A DNA stretch of 64,000 bases from an uncultured Prolixibacteraceae bacterium (GCA_937915865.1 CALGIG010000063.1:62001-126000); one strand, 5' to 3'. Shown: positions 36,432 through 45,465, numbered from the stretch's first letter. A program made the numbers and translations. Notes: a model not told the origin generated them from the sequence alone.

Positions 36432-36893
36432 ATGAAAAGAATTGGTATTTTATTGGTAGCATTTCTGCTGGTCGCCATCATTTCCAATGCCCAGGAAAGA
36501 GGTAGTGGCGAAAGACCATCCAAATCAGGTTCGCAAAGTGGCCCAAGGGGCGATCGTCCGCAAATGAATCCTGAAGAAATGATTAAACGACAAACCAAAC
36601 GTTTAGTCGACGAATTAAAATTGAATAAGGATCAAGAAGCCAAAGTATTGGCAATTAATAAAAAATATACTGAAAAAAGACCATTTGATTTTGCTAAAAT
36701 GAGAGACGCAAGCGACGAAGAACGTGCCAAAATGCGTGAAGAAATGATGAAGGTTCAAGCTGAAAGAAATAAAGAAATTAGAGCTGTTTTAACGCCGGAA
36801 CAAGCCAAAATTTTTGATGAAAACCAGAAGAAGCGTGAAGAAATGAGAAGGAATGGCGGCGGTTCTGGTGGATTTGGCGGCGGTCCAAGATAA
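36432..36893 (+). CDS. DUF4890/Spy-like exported helical protein
   Basis: The 153-residue protein has a signal peptide (LVAIISNAQ, cleaved after about residue 21) and a charged low-complexity linker (GERPSKSGSQSGPRGDRPQ). A long helical region rich in Lys, Arg, Glu and Met (about 50-138, with LNKDQEAKVLAINKKY and LTPEQAKIFDE) and a Gly-rich tail follow. The LTPEQ-type motifs recall the Spy/CpxP chaperone family and DUF4890. It is likely periplasmic and may bind unfolded proteins or metals; this is inferred. A strong terminator follows. Confidence 0.75.
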   Translation: MKRIGILLVAFLLVAIISNAQERGSGERPSKSGSQSGPRGDRPQMNPEEMIKRQTKRLVDELKLNKDQEAKVLAINKKYTEKRPFDFAKMRDASDEERAKMREEMMKVQAERNKEIRAVLTPEQAKIFDENQKKREEMRRNGGGSGGFGGGPR

Positions 36894-36908
36894 TAGTTTC
36901 TGTTGGTT

Positions 36909-36943
36909 GAGGGTGTCTCAAAAGTCCGAGACACCCTCTTTTT
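36909..36943 (+). terminator. Rho-independent terminator
   Basis: A perfect 11-bp stem GAGGGTGTCTC / GAGACACCCTC with an 8-nt loop is followed by TTTTT, directly after the Spy-like gene. Confidence 0.9.
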
Positions 36944-37015
36944 ATTCGTATTCCTATCTGAGACTGTTCCTAATTATTGAACTCTCCAGAGGATAAATTT
37001 GCTTTTGATACGACC

Positions 37016-37501
37016 TCATTTAAGTTGATTTCTTAAGTCAACCATTTTAATTGCGGTGACAGCGGCTTCGTCGCCTTTATTACCGAGTTTACCGCCAGCT
37101 CTGTCAATCGCTTGCTGTTGGTTGTCGGTGGTTAAGACTCCGAAAATGAAAGGCTTATTATATTTCATATTCAGGCTGGTTATACCTTGAGTAACACCCT
37201 GACAAATAAAATCAAAATGACGAGTCTCTCCCTGAATGACGCAACCCAGAACAATTATAGCATCAACATTGGCAAACTCGGCCAGGTATTGTGCGCCAAG
37301 TGTAAGCTCAAAAGTTCCCGGAACATGTTTGATCATTATATTTTCTTCGTCGGCTCCGTGACGTTTAAGTGTATCAACTGCTCCTTGTGCAAGCGCTCCG
37401 GTTATTTCATAATTCCATTCGGCAACTACAATCCCGAATTTCATTGAAGCTGCTGATGGAACTGATGTTAAATCGTATTCAGATAAATTTTTAGTAGCCA
37501 T
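37016..37501 (-). CDS. ribH: 6,7-dimethyl-8-ribityllumazine synthase
   Basis: The 161-residue enzyme joins the ribitylamino-uracil and dihydroxybutanone phosphate precursors in riboflavin synthesis. Visible motifs are FGIVVAEWNYEITGAL, VPGTFELTLGAQYLA, VIVLGCVIQGETRHFDFIC (with the catalytic His region) and PFIFGVLTTDNQQQAIDRAGG. The protein normally assembles into pentamers or 60-mers. It follows a TPR membrane protein on the same strand, but a terminator-like hairpin separates the two. No other rib gene is in the window. Confidence 0.95.
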   Translation of the reverse strand: MATKNLSEYDLTSVPSAASMKFGIVVAEWNYEITGALAQGAVDTLKRHGADEENIMIKHVPGTFELTLGAQYLAEFANVDAIIVLGCVIQGETRHFDFICQGVTQGITSLNMKYNKPFIFGVLTTDNQQQAIDRAGGKLGNKGDEAAVTAIKMVDLRNQLK

Positions 37502-37531
37502 ATTGTTTCTTTAATATTCAACAAAAATAAA

Positions 37532-37555
37532 AAATCCCCTTCAATGAGGGGATTT
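37532..37555 (-). terminator. Hairpin between the TPR gene and ribH
   Basis: AAATCCCCT pairs with AGGGGATTT around a 6-nt loop, with A/T tracts on both sides, just after the TPR gene stop on the minus strand. Confidence 0.7.
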
Positions 37556-37581
37556 ATACCTTATCGTGTTAGTATTATTAT

Positions 37582-38265
37582 CTATTTTGTTTTAGCACGT
37601 GCTATATATTTGTCAATACTTCTGCCTTCAGTGCTTTCAGGGTATTTTAACTTAATGGTTTCATAAATTTTTATGGCTTCATCCTGCTTGCCCGAGTTTT
37701 CGAGTAACTCACCAGCTTTGAGCATATATACAGGTGTTGTAAGTTGGTTGTTATTCATTTTGTAAGCTTCGGTATATAAATCTAAAGCTTTTGCCGAATT
37801 GCCAAGTTCTAGTTGTGCGTCACCCTGAGCTCCAACAGTGATTGGACCCAAAAGAACATCATCGGTGCTGAATTTTTTCAGGTGATCAATGGCTTCGTTG
37901 TATTTTCCCATGTGGAGGTAGGAAATTCCGGCATAATAGTTTGCAAGGTTTCCGGCTTTTGTTGAACCAAAATCATCAATAATATCCAAAAATCCTGGAT
38001 TTGTGCCATCACCATTAAGTGCCAGGTTGAAAGAATCTTTTTCGAAATAGTTCTGTGCCTGAAACAATTGTTCCTGAGCTTTTTTCTGGTTTGGTTCAAT
38101 ATAGAATTTGTGAAAACCAAAGTAACCAACTGCAACAACTACAATTGCACCAATAACGATCCCAATTATTTTTTGGTTTTTTTCAAGAAACTGTTCTGTT
38201 CTTGTTAACGCACTTTCAATTTCAGTCAGGTTATCAACCTGTGGTTTTTTTACGTCTTTTGCCAT
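37582..38265 (-). CDS. Membrane-anchored tetratricopeptide protein (YfgM-like)
   Basis: The 227-residue protein has one membrane helix near residues 36-55 (IIGIVIGAIVVVAVGYFGFH) and then TPR-like helices (ANYYAGISYLHMGKYNEAID, AQLELGNSAKALDLYTEAYK, AGELLENSGKQDEAIKIYET). The topology matches YfgM-type proteins associated with the secretion machinery, though the Bacteroidota member is uncharacterised. It lies between ribH and divergently transcribed recF, a neighbourhood common in the phylum. Confidence 0.78.
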   Translation of the reverse strand: MAKDVKKPQVDNLTEIESALTRTEQFLEKNQKIIGIVIGAIVVVAVGYFGFHKFYIEPNQKKAQEQLFQAQNYFEKDSFNLALNGDGTNPGFLDIIDDFGSTKAGNLANYYAGISYLHMGKYNEAIDHLKKFSTDDVLLGPITVGAQGDAQLELGNSAKALDLYTEAYKMNNNQLTTPVYMLKAGELLENSGKQDEAIKIYETIKLKYPESTEGRSIDKYIARAKTK

Positions 38266-38418
38266 CTTGAATTATGTGTTTCGAAAATCGAGAGGCAAAA
38301 ATATATTATTTTCAAAAATAAACGGCAGTTTTTTGATATAAAATTGAATATTAATCAACACATTGGTGTTATTATCCGCAATCACAAAATTTCATCGGGT
38401 TACACCGTCAGAAATTTG

Positions 38419-38426
38419 TAGTTTTG
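38419..38426 (+). promoter_or_regulatory. Putative -7 box of recF
   Basis: TAGTTTTG fits the Bacteroidota -7 consensus TAnnTTTG and lies 21 bp before the recF ATG. No clear -33 TTG element is seen at the ideal spacing. Confidence 0.35.
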
Positions 38427-38447
38427 TTGTATCAAACAGGTAAGAAC

Positions 38448-39545
38448 ATGTATATTCGGGAATTATCAGTTGTTAATTTTAAAAATATAGATCACGCTGA
38501 ATTTCAGTTTTCTAATAGCTTAAATTGTTTTATTGGCAATAATGGTGCAGGGAAAACAAACCTTATGGACGCCATTTATTACCTGTCATTTTGCAAAAGT
38601 TTTTTGAACCCCGTTGACGGGCAAAATATCAGGTTTGAGCAGGACTTTTTTATGCTTCAGGGAAAATATATTAGGCTCGGTTCGGATGAGTTGGTATACT
38701 GTGGACTGAAGCGAAACCAGAAAAAGATAGTTAAACGCAATCAAAAAGAGTACAAAAAGTTATCGGAACATATTGGTTTACTTCCGTTGATTATTGTTAC
38801 TCCGTCGGATACCAATCTGATTTCGGGGGGAAGTGAGGAACGTCGTCGTTTTGTCGATTCGGTTATTTCTCAGTACGACGCTGTTTACCTCGAAAATCTG
38901 ATCCGCTACAACAGGGCTTTACTACAACGGAATAACTTATTGAAGCAGTTTGCTGCCAATAATATTTTTAGCCCTGAGTCGTTGGAAGTGTGGGATGATC
39001 AACTTGTCAAATATGGTCAATTGATTCATGAAGTGAGGATTGTTTTTATCCAAAAACTTCAGCCTATTTTTCAAAAATACTATGAGTTAATCTCTGGTGG
39101 TCACGAAATGGTTGGACTAAAAATAAATTCGGACTTATTGGATAACGACTATGAACAGGTATTGAAAAATTCGGTGTCCAAGGACAGGGCCCTTCAGTAT
39201 ACAACTACCGGAATACATAAAGATGATTTTGAATTTGAACTGTCGGGTTACCCTATTCGTAAGTTTGGTTCTCAAGGCCAGAAAAAAACTTATCTGGTTG
39301 CTTTAAAACTGGCCCAATTTGATTTCATGAAAGAGATATCGGGACTGACTCCGATTTTATTGCTTGATGATATTTTTGATAAATTGGATAAGTACCGCGT
39401 TGAGCAGATTGTAAAACTTGTTGCAAATGATCATTTTGGTCAGATTTTTATTACTGATACCAACCGCGAACATCTTGACCAGATGATTGAAAGCCTGGAA
39501 ACCGAATCATATATTTTTACAATTAACAATGGGGCTGTTGTTTAA
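38448..39545 (+). CDS. recF: DNA replication and repair protein RecF
   Basis: From the ATG at 38448 the 365-residue protein begins MYIRELSVVNFKNIDHAEF; a TTG at 38424 would add eight residues. Walker A is GNNGAGKTNLMDAIYYLSF (about 30-48), the signature region is near GSQGQKKTYLVALKLAQ (about 285-300), and Walker B is ILLLDDIFDKLDKYRVEQI. RecF is an SMC-like ATPase that loads RecA at gaps. It stands divergent to the TPR gene and upstream of a DUF721 gene. Confidence 0.93.
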   Translation: MYIRELSVVNFKNIDHAEFQFSNSLNCFIGNNGAGKTNLMDAIYYLSFCKSFLNPVDGQNIRFEQDFFMLQGKYIRLGSDELVYCGLKRNQKKIVKRNQKEYKKLSEHIGLLPLIIVTPSDTNLISGGSEERRRFVDSVISQYDAVYLENLIRYNRALLQRNNLLKQFAANNIFSPESLEVWDDQLVKYGQLIHEVRIVFIQKLQPIFQKYYELISGGHEMVGLKINSDLLDNDYEQVLKNSVSKDRALQYTTTGIHKDDFEFELSGYPIRKFGSQGQKKTYLVALKLAQFDFMKEISGLTPILLLDDIFDKLDKYRVEQIVKLVANDHFGQIFITDTNREHLDQMIESLETESYIFTINNGAVV

Positions 39546-39704
39546 TAGATTGGAGGGTGCGAAGATTTGGAAATAGTATGTTTGGAAGCCTGTTTTTTGA
39601 GACCCTATCAAACTAGTATTTTAGTTCAATCTTGAAGCTCTGAACTTTTTAAATTAATTCTTGCAAAAATTCCTCCTTTTCAAGGGAGACAGTAAAAGAC
39701 TATT

Positions 39705-39995
39705 ATGAGAAAAAGCAATACACAAAAGCTCAGCGATGTGCTGAAAAGTTATGTCCATGAAAATAATTTGGAACGGAAACTGAGCGAACTTGACCTAATA
39801 AAATCGTGGGAAGCTGTTATGGGGAAAACTATTACACGATATACCCGAAACCTGTATATAAGAAATGATACACTGTTTGTTGAAACTACTTCGCCAGTCG
39901 TCCGCAATGAGTTATTAATGATGAAAGAAGAAATTCGATCCAGGCTAAATGAAGTAGTTGGAACCGAAATTGTTAAAACCATAGTTTTCAGATAA
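39705..39995 (+). CDS. DUF721 (DciA-like) protein
   Basis: The 96-residue protein has the DUF721 pattern: LSDVLKSYVHENNLERKLSEL, IKSWEAVMGKTITRYTRNLY, LFVETTSPVVRNELLMMKEE and a short C-terminal strand. The family includes DciA, a loader of the replicative helicase, and it often follows recF as here. It may act in replication, but short Bacteroidota members have not been shown to load helicase. Confidence 0.82.
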   Translation: MRKSNTQKLSDVLKSYVHENNLERKLSELDLIKSWEAVMGKTITRYTRNLYIRNDTLFVETTSPVVRNELLMMKEEIRSRLNEVVGTEIVKTIVFR

Positions 39996-40095
39996 ATGCT
40001 TATGGTATAGCGCAAATAGTGTAGGCTTGTATGCAAAAGAGGATTCGATTTTTATACAAAGATGGTATCCTCTTTCGCATTGAACCTGAAATTTT

Positions 40096-40926
40096 TTAAG
40101 TACCTGATAAATTAAATACAACTCTTGCTTTAATCATCAGTCCTGACTCTTTGGGCAATTCACGAATTGCATCGGGATTCGTAACCTGGTTTTGAGTAGC
40201 ATAAAATACCGGGCCACCCGACAGAGAAAATGAAAACTTTGAATTTTTAGGCACCAAATTAATTGATGGGCCAACAAGTAGCTTGGCGCCGCCTTCTGCT
40301 TCTTCCTTGTCCCAAAAGCCTTCCAAATCTTCGCCTATTGCTTCAATTCCACCGAAGAACCCTGAAACAAAATTGTAGTGTATTCCAGCACTGAAAATAA
40401 CATCAATGGCGTCACGGTTCGATGCAAATGCTTTTTCGAACAGCACATTCCCGTTAGTTTTCCACCGAATGGTATTGAATGAAAGGGTTCCGCGGCTAAT
40501 CACCGACATTACATTAGTAAAATCTCGCCGGGCTCCAATTCCCCAACCCAAAGTAATACCGGTAGTTTTTTTGCCACCAATAAAATTCCGCAGTATCTCA
40601 AGTTGTTGAGCGCTGGCAATCTCGTTTTGTCCTGCCAAACCCAATGATGCGTTTGCATAAAGAGTGAGCTGCTTGCCCAAATAACCTTTCACTGCCAATT
40701 GCTGGCTAACACCATCGTAACCGAAAGCACCGGTAACATTTTCACCGTAACTTCCCGAGTAATCAAAACTCCATTTCAGATCGTGAGGAGTAAGTGAAGT
40801 TACCGAATATAAAAAAGGTTCGGATGTACGCGGCGATACCGTAAATAATTCCTGCCCAGTATCTTGAGCCTTGGCTGTATAAATTAAAATTAAACAGCCG
40901 AATAATAAAAAGAATGGTTTAAACAT
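40096..40926 (-). CDS. Outer membrane beta-barrel protein of unknown function
   Basis: The 276-residue protein has a signal peptide (CLILIYTAKAQ). Alternating hydrophobic strands follow, for example KWSFDYSGSYGENVTGAFGY, LTLYANASLGLAGQ, GITLGWGIGARRDF and FSFSLSGGPVFYATQ, and it ends LMIKARVVFNL. This is the pattern of a 10-12-strand barrel. No family is recognised. It is downstream of ndk on the same strand, 21 bp apart. Confidence 0.65.
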   Translation of the reverse strand: MFKPFFLLFGCLILIYTAKAQDTGQELFTVSPRTSEPFLYSVTSLTPHDLKWSFDYSGSYGENVTGAFGYDGVSQQLAVKGYLGKQLTLYANASLGLAGQNEIASAQQLEILRNFIGGKKTTGITLGWGIGARRDFTNVMSVISRGTLSFNTIRWKTNGNVLFEKAFASNRDAIDVIFSAGIHYNFVSGFFGGIEAIGEDLEGFWDKEEAEGGAKLLVGPSINLVPKNSKFSFSLSGGPVFYATQNQVTNPDAIRELPKESGLMIKARVVFNLSGT

Positions 40927-40947
40927 TGATTTAGAGTTGGTTATAAA

Positions 40948-41367
40948 CTAGTATCTTTCTGTGTTTGAAAAGAAAAAATTACTTTCAATAATTGCATTTT
41001 CGTCACTGTCAGAGCCATGAACTGCATTGTGCGTCATGGATTCAGCGTAAAGTTTACGAATAGTTCCCTCTTCTGCTTTGGCTGGGTCAGTTGCTCCAAT
41101 CAGTTTCCTGAAATCGTCAACAGCATTTTCTTTTTCAAGAATTACTGCCACAATTGGACCAGAACTCATAAAATCAGTAAGACGTTCAAAAAATTCTTTA
41201 CCTGCATGAACGCTATAAAACTCCTCAGCTTGTTTCTTTGTTAACCGGGTGTATTTCATCGCCTTGATTCTGAATCCTGCTTCATTAATTATTTTCAGAA
41301 TTGCGCCGATATAGTTATTTTTAACCGCAATCGGCTTTATCATTGTAAAAGTTTGATTTCCTGCCAT
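40948..41367 (-). CDS. ndk: Nucleoside diphosphate kinase
   Basis: The 139-residue enzyme transfers gamma-phosphate between nucleoside tri- and diphosphates through a phospho-histidine. The active-site histidine is H117 in NAVHGSDSDENA. Other family motifs are TFTMIKPIAVKNNYIGAILK at the N-terminus and GATDPAKAEEGTIRKLYA. Length is normal. It precedes a barrel protein and is divergent from the DHH phosphoesterase gene. Confidence 0.95.
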   Translation of the reverse strand: MAGNQTFTMIKPIAVKNNYIGAILKIINEAGFRIKAMKYTRLTKKQAEEFYSVHAGKEFFERLTDFMSSGPIVAVILEKENAVDDFRKLIGATDPAKAEEGTIRKLYAESMTHNAVHGSDSDENAIIESNFFFSNTERY

Positions 41368-41450
41368 ATCCTATTGTTTTATCCGTTTATTTCGGTGAAC
41401 CCAAGTTAGTAAATTTAGTTTTGTTAGCTGAAGCGCAATAGCTTTATTTT

Positions 41451-41458
41451 TATCTTTG
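41451..41458 (+). promoter_or_regulatory. Putative -7 box of the DHH gene
   Basis: TATCTTTG matches TAnnTTTG and lies 25 bp before the presumed TTG start at 41483. Confidence 0.4.
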
Positions 41459-41482
41459 TAGCTTATTAAAAGTTATTTAAAG

Positions 41483-42514
41483 TTGAAAAGAGTTGATTTA
41501 GAGTTGATTAGAAGATTCGAGCAATTGATAAAAAACAGTTCAAAATCAATTGTCGTAGTTCCGCATACAAACCCTGATGGTGATGCAATGGGGTCTGTTC
41601 TTGGACTTAGACGTGTTTTAATTAACGCCGGATACAAGGCAAAAGTTGTGAGTCCAACAAAATATCCTGAGTTTTACCACTGGATGGACGGACATGATGA
41701 TGTAATTATTTTCAGTCATCATCCGAAGCAATCAGCAAGGGCATTTGAGGAAGCAGATCTGGTTATTTGTATGGATTTCAATCAGCTGTCGCGGTTAGGC
41801 GATATGAAGCCATTGGTTGAGAATTTTGGAGGTAAAACGATTTTGGTTGATCATCATCCTTTTCCCGGAAACTTTACTGATTTACAGATTTCTGAAACCA
41901 GTTTTAGTTCAACCGCAGAATTGATTTTTTCGGTCCTGAAACCAACATCGTTTGCCAAATATATTGATAAGGATGCGGCAACCTCGTTTTTTACCGGCTT
42001 GATGACTGATACTGGTTCGTTCGATTTTAATGTTTCGAATCCAAATACATTTGAGGTTGCTGCTGAGTTAACCAGGTTGGGAATTAACCAGTTGGATATT
42101 CATTCCAAAGTTTACGACAATTATTCGGCTGACCGGATGAAATTATTGGGTTTTTGCCTGAGCAACCGCATGAAGGTTTATCCTGAGTATCATGCTGCTA
42201 TGATGTATATTTCGCTTGATGACCAGAAAGCCTTTAATTTTAAGACTGGTGATAATGAAGGGTTTGTTAATATGCCTTTGTCGATTAAAGGAATAATTTT
42301 CAGTGGTTTATTTACTGAAAAGGAAAAATATATTAAAGCTTCTTTCCGGTCGAAAGGTAGTTTTGCGGTAAATGAGGTTTCTGAAAAATATTTCAATGGT
42401 GGCGGCCATACCAACGCAGCCGGAGGCGAATATTTTGCTTCATTACAGGATGCCATTGATCAATTTGAACGTTTATTACCTGAATTTGAAGATCGGATTA
42501 AGCAATCAGTATAA
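41483..42514 (+). CDS. DHH/DHHA1 phosphoesterase (NrnA-like)
   Basis: The 343-residue protein has the N-terminal DHH motifs VPHTNPDGDAMGS, DLVICMDFNQLSRLG and ILVDHHPFPG, then FFTGLMTDTGSFDF. A C-terminal DHHA1 domain has GGGHTNAAGGEYF. This is the NrnA type, which degrades short oligoribonucleotides and 3'-phosphoadenosine 5'-phosphate. The frame opens with TTG at 41483; no early in-frame ATG exists, so a non-ATG start is likely. Repeat element B copy 2 begins 5 bp after the stop. Confidence 0.9.
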   Translation: MKRVDLELIRRFEQLIKNSSKSIVVVPHTNPDGDAMGSVLGLRRVLINAGYKAKVVSPTKYPEFYHWMDGHDDVIIFSHHPKQSARAFEEADLVICMDFNQLSRLGDMKPLVENFGGKTILVDHHPFPGNFTDLQISETSFSSTAELIFSVLKPTSFAKYIDKDAATSFFTGLMTDTGSFDFNVSNPNTFEVAAELTRLGINQLDIHSKVYDNYSADRMKLLGFCLSNRMKVYPEYHAAMMYISLDDQKAFNFKTGDNEGFVNMPLSIKGIIFSGLFTEKEKYIKASFRSKGSFAVNEVSEKYFNGGGHTNAAGGEYFASLQDAIDQFERLLPEFEDRIKQSV

Positions 42515-42518
42515 GAAA

Positions 42519-42692
42519 CTGTTTAAAGTTTTTTATTGAAGAATTTTAACCTTAATTCTATCTTTTTTGACTCACCCCAAGTCCGATAAATCGGACTTTT
42601 TCCCTCTCTACACGTAGAGAGGGGCAGAGTCCCGTTTAAAACGGGACGACGGGATGAGTATTGAGTTTTAAATTAAATTTAAACAGACTCTA
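42519..42692. repeat. 174-bp branched palindromic element B, copy 2
   Basis: Near-identical to 16241-16413. The middle hairpin differs but keeps and improves pairing (CCCTCTCTACACGTAGAGAGGG here). The other two hairpins, AGTCCGATAAATCGGACT and GTCCCGTTTAAAACGGGAC, are unchanged. It fills the space between the DHH gene stop and the FKBP gene. Confidence 0.85.
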
Positions 42693-42698
42693 GTTGTA

Positions 42699-43202
42699 AT
42701 GAAAAAAATTAGTATCAAATCAAGGATAAGCTTTATAATACTCATCGGAATTATAATTCTTTCATCCTGTAAGAAAGATAGTTCTTTTGAAACATCCTAT
42801 ACCGCCGAAAATGAAGCGCTTGTTATCAATGCCTGGAAAAAGCAAATGATCGCTGAAAAAGTGGCTTTTGATTCAACCGACAGCAAAATTTATTACATTA
42901 TTGATACAACCAAAGTAGGGAGCGGCCCGAAAGTTATTTCAGGAAATACTGTAACTGTGAGCTATACTGGTAGGTATCTCGATGGAACTTTATTTGACTT
43001 TTCCGATAACTACACTTATGTACATAAAGCATCCGATCAACGAATGGTTCAAGGATGGGAAGAAGCCATTGAATTATTGAATAAGGGAAGCCGTGGTGCC
43101 TTTTTGATCCCTTCTACTTTAGCTTACGGGCCTTATGGGTATTATTCAATTCCGCCTTATTGTCCATTGTTTTTTACAATAGAGATACTTGATATTAAGT
43201 AA
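42699..43202 (+). CDS. FKBP-type peptidyl-prolyl isomerase lipoprotein
   Basis: The 167-residue protein has a lipoprotein signal (GIIILSSC) and a C-terminal FKBP domain: VSGNTVTVSYTGRYLDGTLF-type start (here ISGNTVTVSYTGRYLDGTL), MVQGWEEAIELLNKGSRGAF and LAYGPYGYYSIPPYCPLFF. It should speed proline isomerisation of proteins at the outer or inner membrane. The domain is short at the N-terminus and the YG loop is slightly unusual, so activity is probable rather than certain. The gene starts 6 bp after repeat element B. Confidence 0.88.
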   Translation: MKKISIKSRISFIILIGIIILSSCKKDSSFETSYTAENEALVINAWKKQMIAEKVAFDSTDSKIYYIIDTTKVGSGPKVISGNTVTVSYTGRYLDGTLFDFSDNYTYVHKASDQRMVQGWEEAIELLNKGSRGAFLIPSTLAYGPYGYYSIPPYCPLFFTIEILDIK

Positions 43203-43232
43203 TTTAATCAAATTTCGTAGCTTGTTGAAATT

Positions 43233-44312
43233 ATGAGCAAAACTGAATTACTGAAAAAGCTGCTTCCGGGGTTTATCCCATTGTTCGTATTCATTGCAAT
43301 CGACGAAATTTGGGGAACACGAGCGGGTTTAGTTGCTGCATTGGTAATTGGCATTGGCGAAATGGGCTTGATATGGTTTCAGGAAAAGCGTTTGGATAAA
43401 TTTGTTTTATTCGATACCGGTCTACTTTTAATTTTGGGTTCAGTATCTATCTTGCTCAACAACGATATTTTTTTCAAGTTAAAACCTGGCTTGGTGGAGT
43501 TAATCCTATGTGCAGTGCTTGCATTGTCTGCATTTTCAAAATTGAACATTGTTGGCCTGATGACGCAACGATATATGAAGGATATAGAGTTGAGCGAAGT
43601 GCAAATGAACCAGATGCGAAAATCGATGCGAACGATGTTTTTTGTGTTCCTGGCCCATACTGTACTGGTTTTTTATTCGGCTTTTTATATGTCGGGCGAA
43701 GCATGGGCGTTTATTAGCGGTGGCTTATTTTATATTCTTTTCGGAGTGGTTTTTATTTTCGAATTCGTAAGGCAAAAATTTGGCCGAAAACCTTCACCAG
43801 TGGTTTATTCGGAAGATGAGGAATGGCTTCCAATTGTTACGGAACAAGGCGAGATTATTGGTAAAGCGCCGCGTTCGATTTGCCATAAAGGCGAGAAATT
43901 GCTGCACCCTGTTGTGCATTTGCATGTTTTAAATCATCAGAAACATATTTACCTGCAAAAACGCCCAATGAATAAGCTGGTTCAGCCTGGAAAATGGGAT
44001 ACTGCGGTGGGTGGGCACATCTCGTTTGGTGAGACCTTGGAAACAGCTTTGAAACGTGAAGCATGGGAGGAAATTGGCCTTCAGGATTTTGCAGCCAAAT
44101 TAATAAAAACCTATAGGTGGAATAGCTTAATTGAGTCAGAACTGGTTTATGTTTTTGTGAGCCATGATTTTAAATCGATTCATCTGCATTCAGATGAAGT
44201 GGAAGAAGGACGATTCTGGACGCAAAAACAAATTGACACTAACCTTGGGAAGAACATTTTTACTCCTAACTTTGAATATGAATACCAAATGCTGAAAAAT
44301 GAGTTATTTTAG
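43233..44312 (+). CDS. YciB/IspZ-like membrane domain fused to a NUDIX hydrolase
   Basis: The 359-residue protein has an N-terminal region (about 1-185) with five or six membrane helices that resembles the septation protein A family (YciB/IspZ), including ILLNNDIFFKLKPGLVELIL. The C-terminal NUDIX domain (about 205-355) has a perfect Nudix box (GHISFGETLETALK, then REAWEEIGL). That part resembles the MutT/Idi group (EIIGKAPRSICHKGEKLLHP, VVHLHVLNHQKHIYLQKRP). The fusion suggests a membrane-tethered diphosphate hydrolase. The substrate is unknown. Its end overlaps the frame of the lactonase gene. Confidence 0.82.
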   Translation: MSKTELLKKLLPGFIPLFVFIAIDEIWGTRAGLVAALVIGIGEMGLIWFQEKRLDKFVLFDTGLLLILGSVSILLNNDIFFKLKPGLVELILCAVLALSAFSKLNIVGLMTQRYMKDIELSEVQMNQMRKSMRTMFFVFLAHTVLVFYSAFYMSGEAWAFISGGLFYILFGVVFIFEFVRQKFGRKPSPVVYSEDEEWLPIVTEQGEIIGKAPRSICHKGEKLLHPVVHLHVLNHQKHIYLQKRPMNKLVQPGKWDTAVGGHISFGETLETALKREAWEEIGLQDFAAKLIKTYRWNSLIESELVYVFVSHDFKSIHLHSDEVEEGRFWTQKQIDTNLGKNIFTPNFEYEYQMLKNELF

Positions 44313-44343
44313 ATCCAGATTTTCTACAATAAAACAGCATGTT

Positions 44344-45465
44344 ATGAATAAATTTTTGATTAGTATCTTCTGTCTTTTTCTCTTATACAATCAGGCAGAA
44401 GCCAAAAAACATATTTTATACGTAGGTACCTATACCAAAGGCGCCACCGAAGGAATTTTTGTATATAAGTTCAACGATCAGACAGGTCGTTTGGTTAATA
44501 TGAAAAAACCAACTGTAAGCAATAATCCATCGTTTCTGGCCATTTCTCCTAATAAGAAATTTCTGTATGCTGTTGGCGAGGTTGATAATCTGGATGCCAA
44601 CCAAAGTGGCGGAATTTCAGCTTTCAGGATCGAACCAGATTTTAGTCTGGTTTTAATTAATCATGTTTTGTCACACGGCTCAAACCCTTGTCATGTAAGC
44701 TTGTCGCCAGACGGTAAAAGGCTTGTTGCCTCAAACTATTCTGCAGGGAACCTGTCGTTTTTCAATGTTAATCCCGATGGCAGCCTTTCTGAAATGGTTC
44801 AGCGAATTCAACATGAAGGAAGCGGTCCTTTCCCTGAACGACAGACTAGTCCACATGCGCATTCCGCCCGGTTCGATGCAACTGGAAAGCTGATGTATGC
44901 TGCTGATTTGGGAATTGATGAATTGAAAATTTATGATGTTCCGGAGGGCGATAAACTATTTGTTCCTCGTGCCCAACCTTTTGTGAAAATGGCTCCAGGC
45001 GCTGGCCCACGACATTTCGACTTTTCGTCGGATGGGCGCTTTATCTATGTAATTAACGAGTTAAGCTCAACTGTAACTGTACTTATGAAATATGGTGCCG
45101 AATGGAAAACTATCCAGAATGTGAGGACTTTGCCCAAAGATTTTAAAGGAGAAAGCTGGTGTGCGGATATTCACATTTCAACCGACGGACGTTTTGTATA
45201 TGGCTCTAACCGGGGTCATAATTCTATAGCTGTATTCAAGCGCGATGTTACAAACGGAAAATTAGAGCTCATTGATAATACTCCTGTTGAAGGAAACTGG
45301 CCACGTAATTTTACTATCGATCCTACGAACAGATTTCTTTTGGTAGCCAATCAGAAAAGTAATGACATCACCATTTTTAAAATTGATCCAGCTTCAGGAA
45401 AATTAAGGTTTACAGGTTATAAAATACCAAATGAATCGCCGGTTTGCCTGCAATTTTTGAAGTAG
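44344..45465 (+). CDS. Exported lactonase (7-bladed propeller, PF10282-like)
   Basis: From the ATG at 44344 the 373-residue protein has a signal peptide (ISIFCLFLLYNQAEA) and then KHILYVGTYTKGATEGIFVY. Propeller repeats include NPSFLAISPNKKFLYAVGE, NPCHVSLSPDGKRLVASNYS, SPHAHSARFDATGKLMYAAD and GPRHFDFSSDGRFIYVINEL. This is the 6-phosphogluconolactonase/YkgB family; exported Bacteroidota forms may act on other sugar lactones. A longer frame from 44299 overlaps the NUDIX gene and is not favoured. Confidence 0.85.
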   Translation: MNKFLISIFCLFLLYNQAEAKKHILYVGTYTKGATEGIFVYKFNDQTGRLVNMKKPTVSNNPSFLAISPNKKFLYAVGEVDNLDANQSGGISAFRIEPDFSLVLINHVLSHGSNPCHVSLSPDGKRLVASNYSAGNLSFFNVNPDGSLSEMVQRIQHEGSGPFPERQTSPHAHSARFDATGKLMYAADLGIDELKIYDVPEGDKLFVPRAQPFVKMAPGAGPRHFDFSSDGRFIYVINELSSTVTVLMKYGAEWKTIQNVRTLPKDFKGESWCADIHISTDGRFVYGSNRGHNSIAVFKRDVTNGKLELIDNTPVEGNWPRNFTIDPTNRFLLVANQKSNDITIFKIDPASGKLRFTGYKIPNESPVCLQFLK

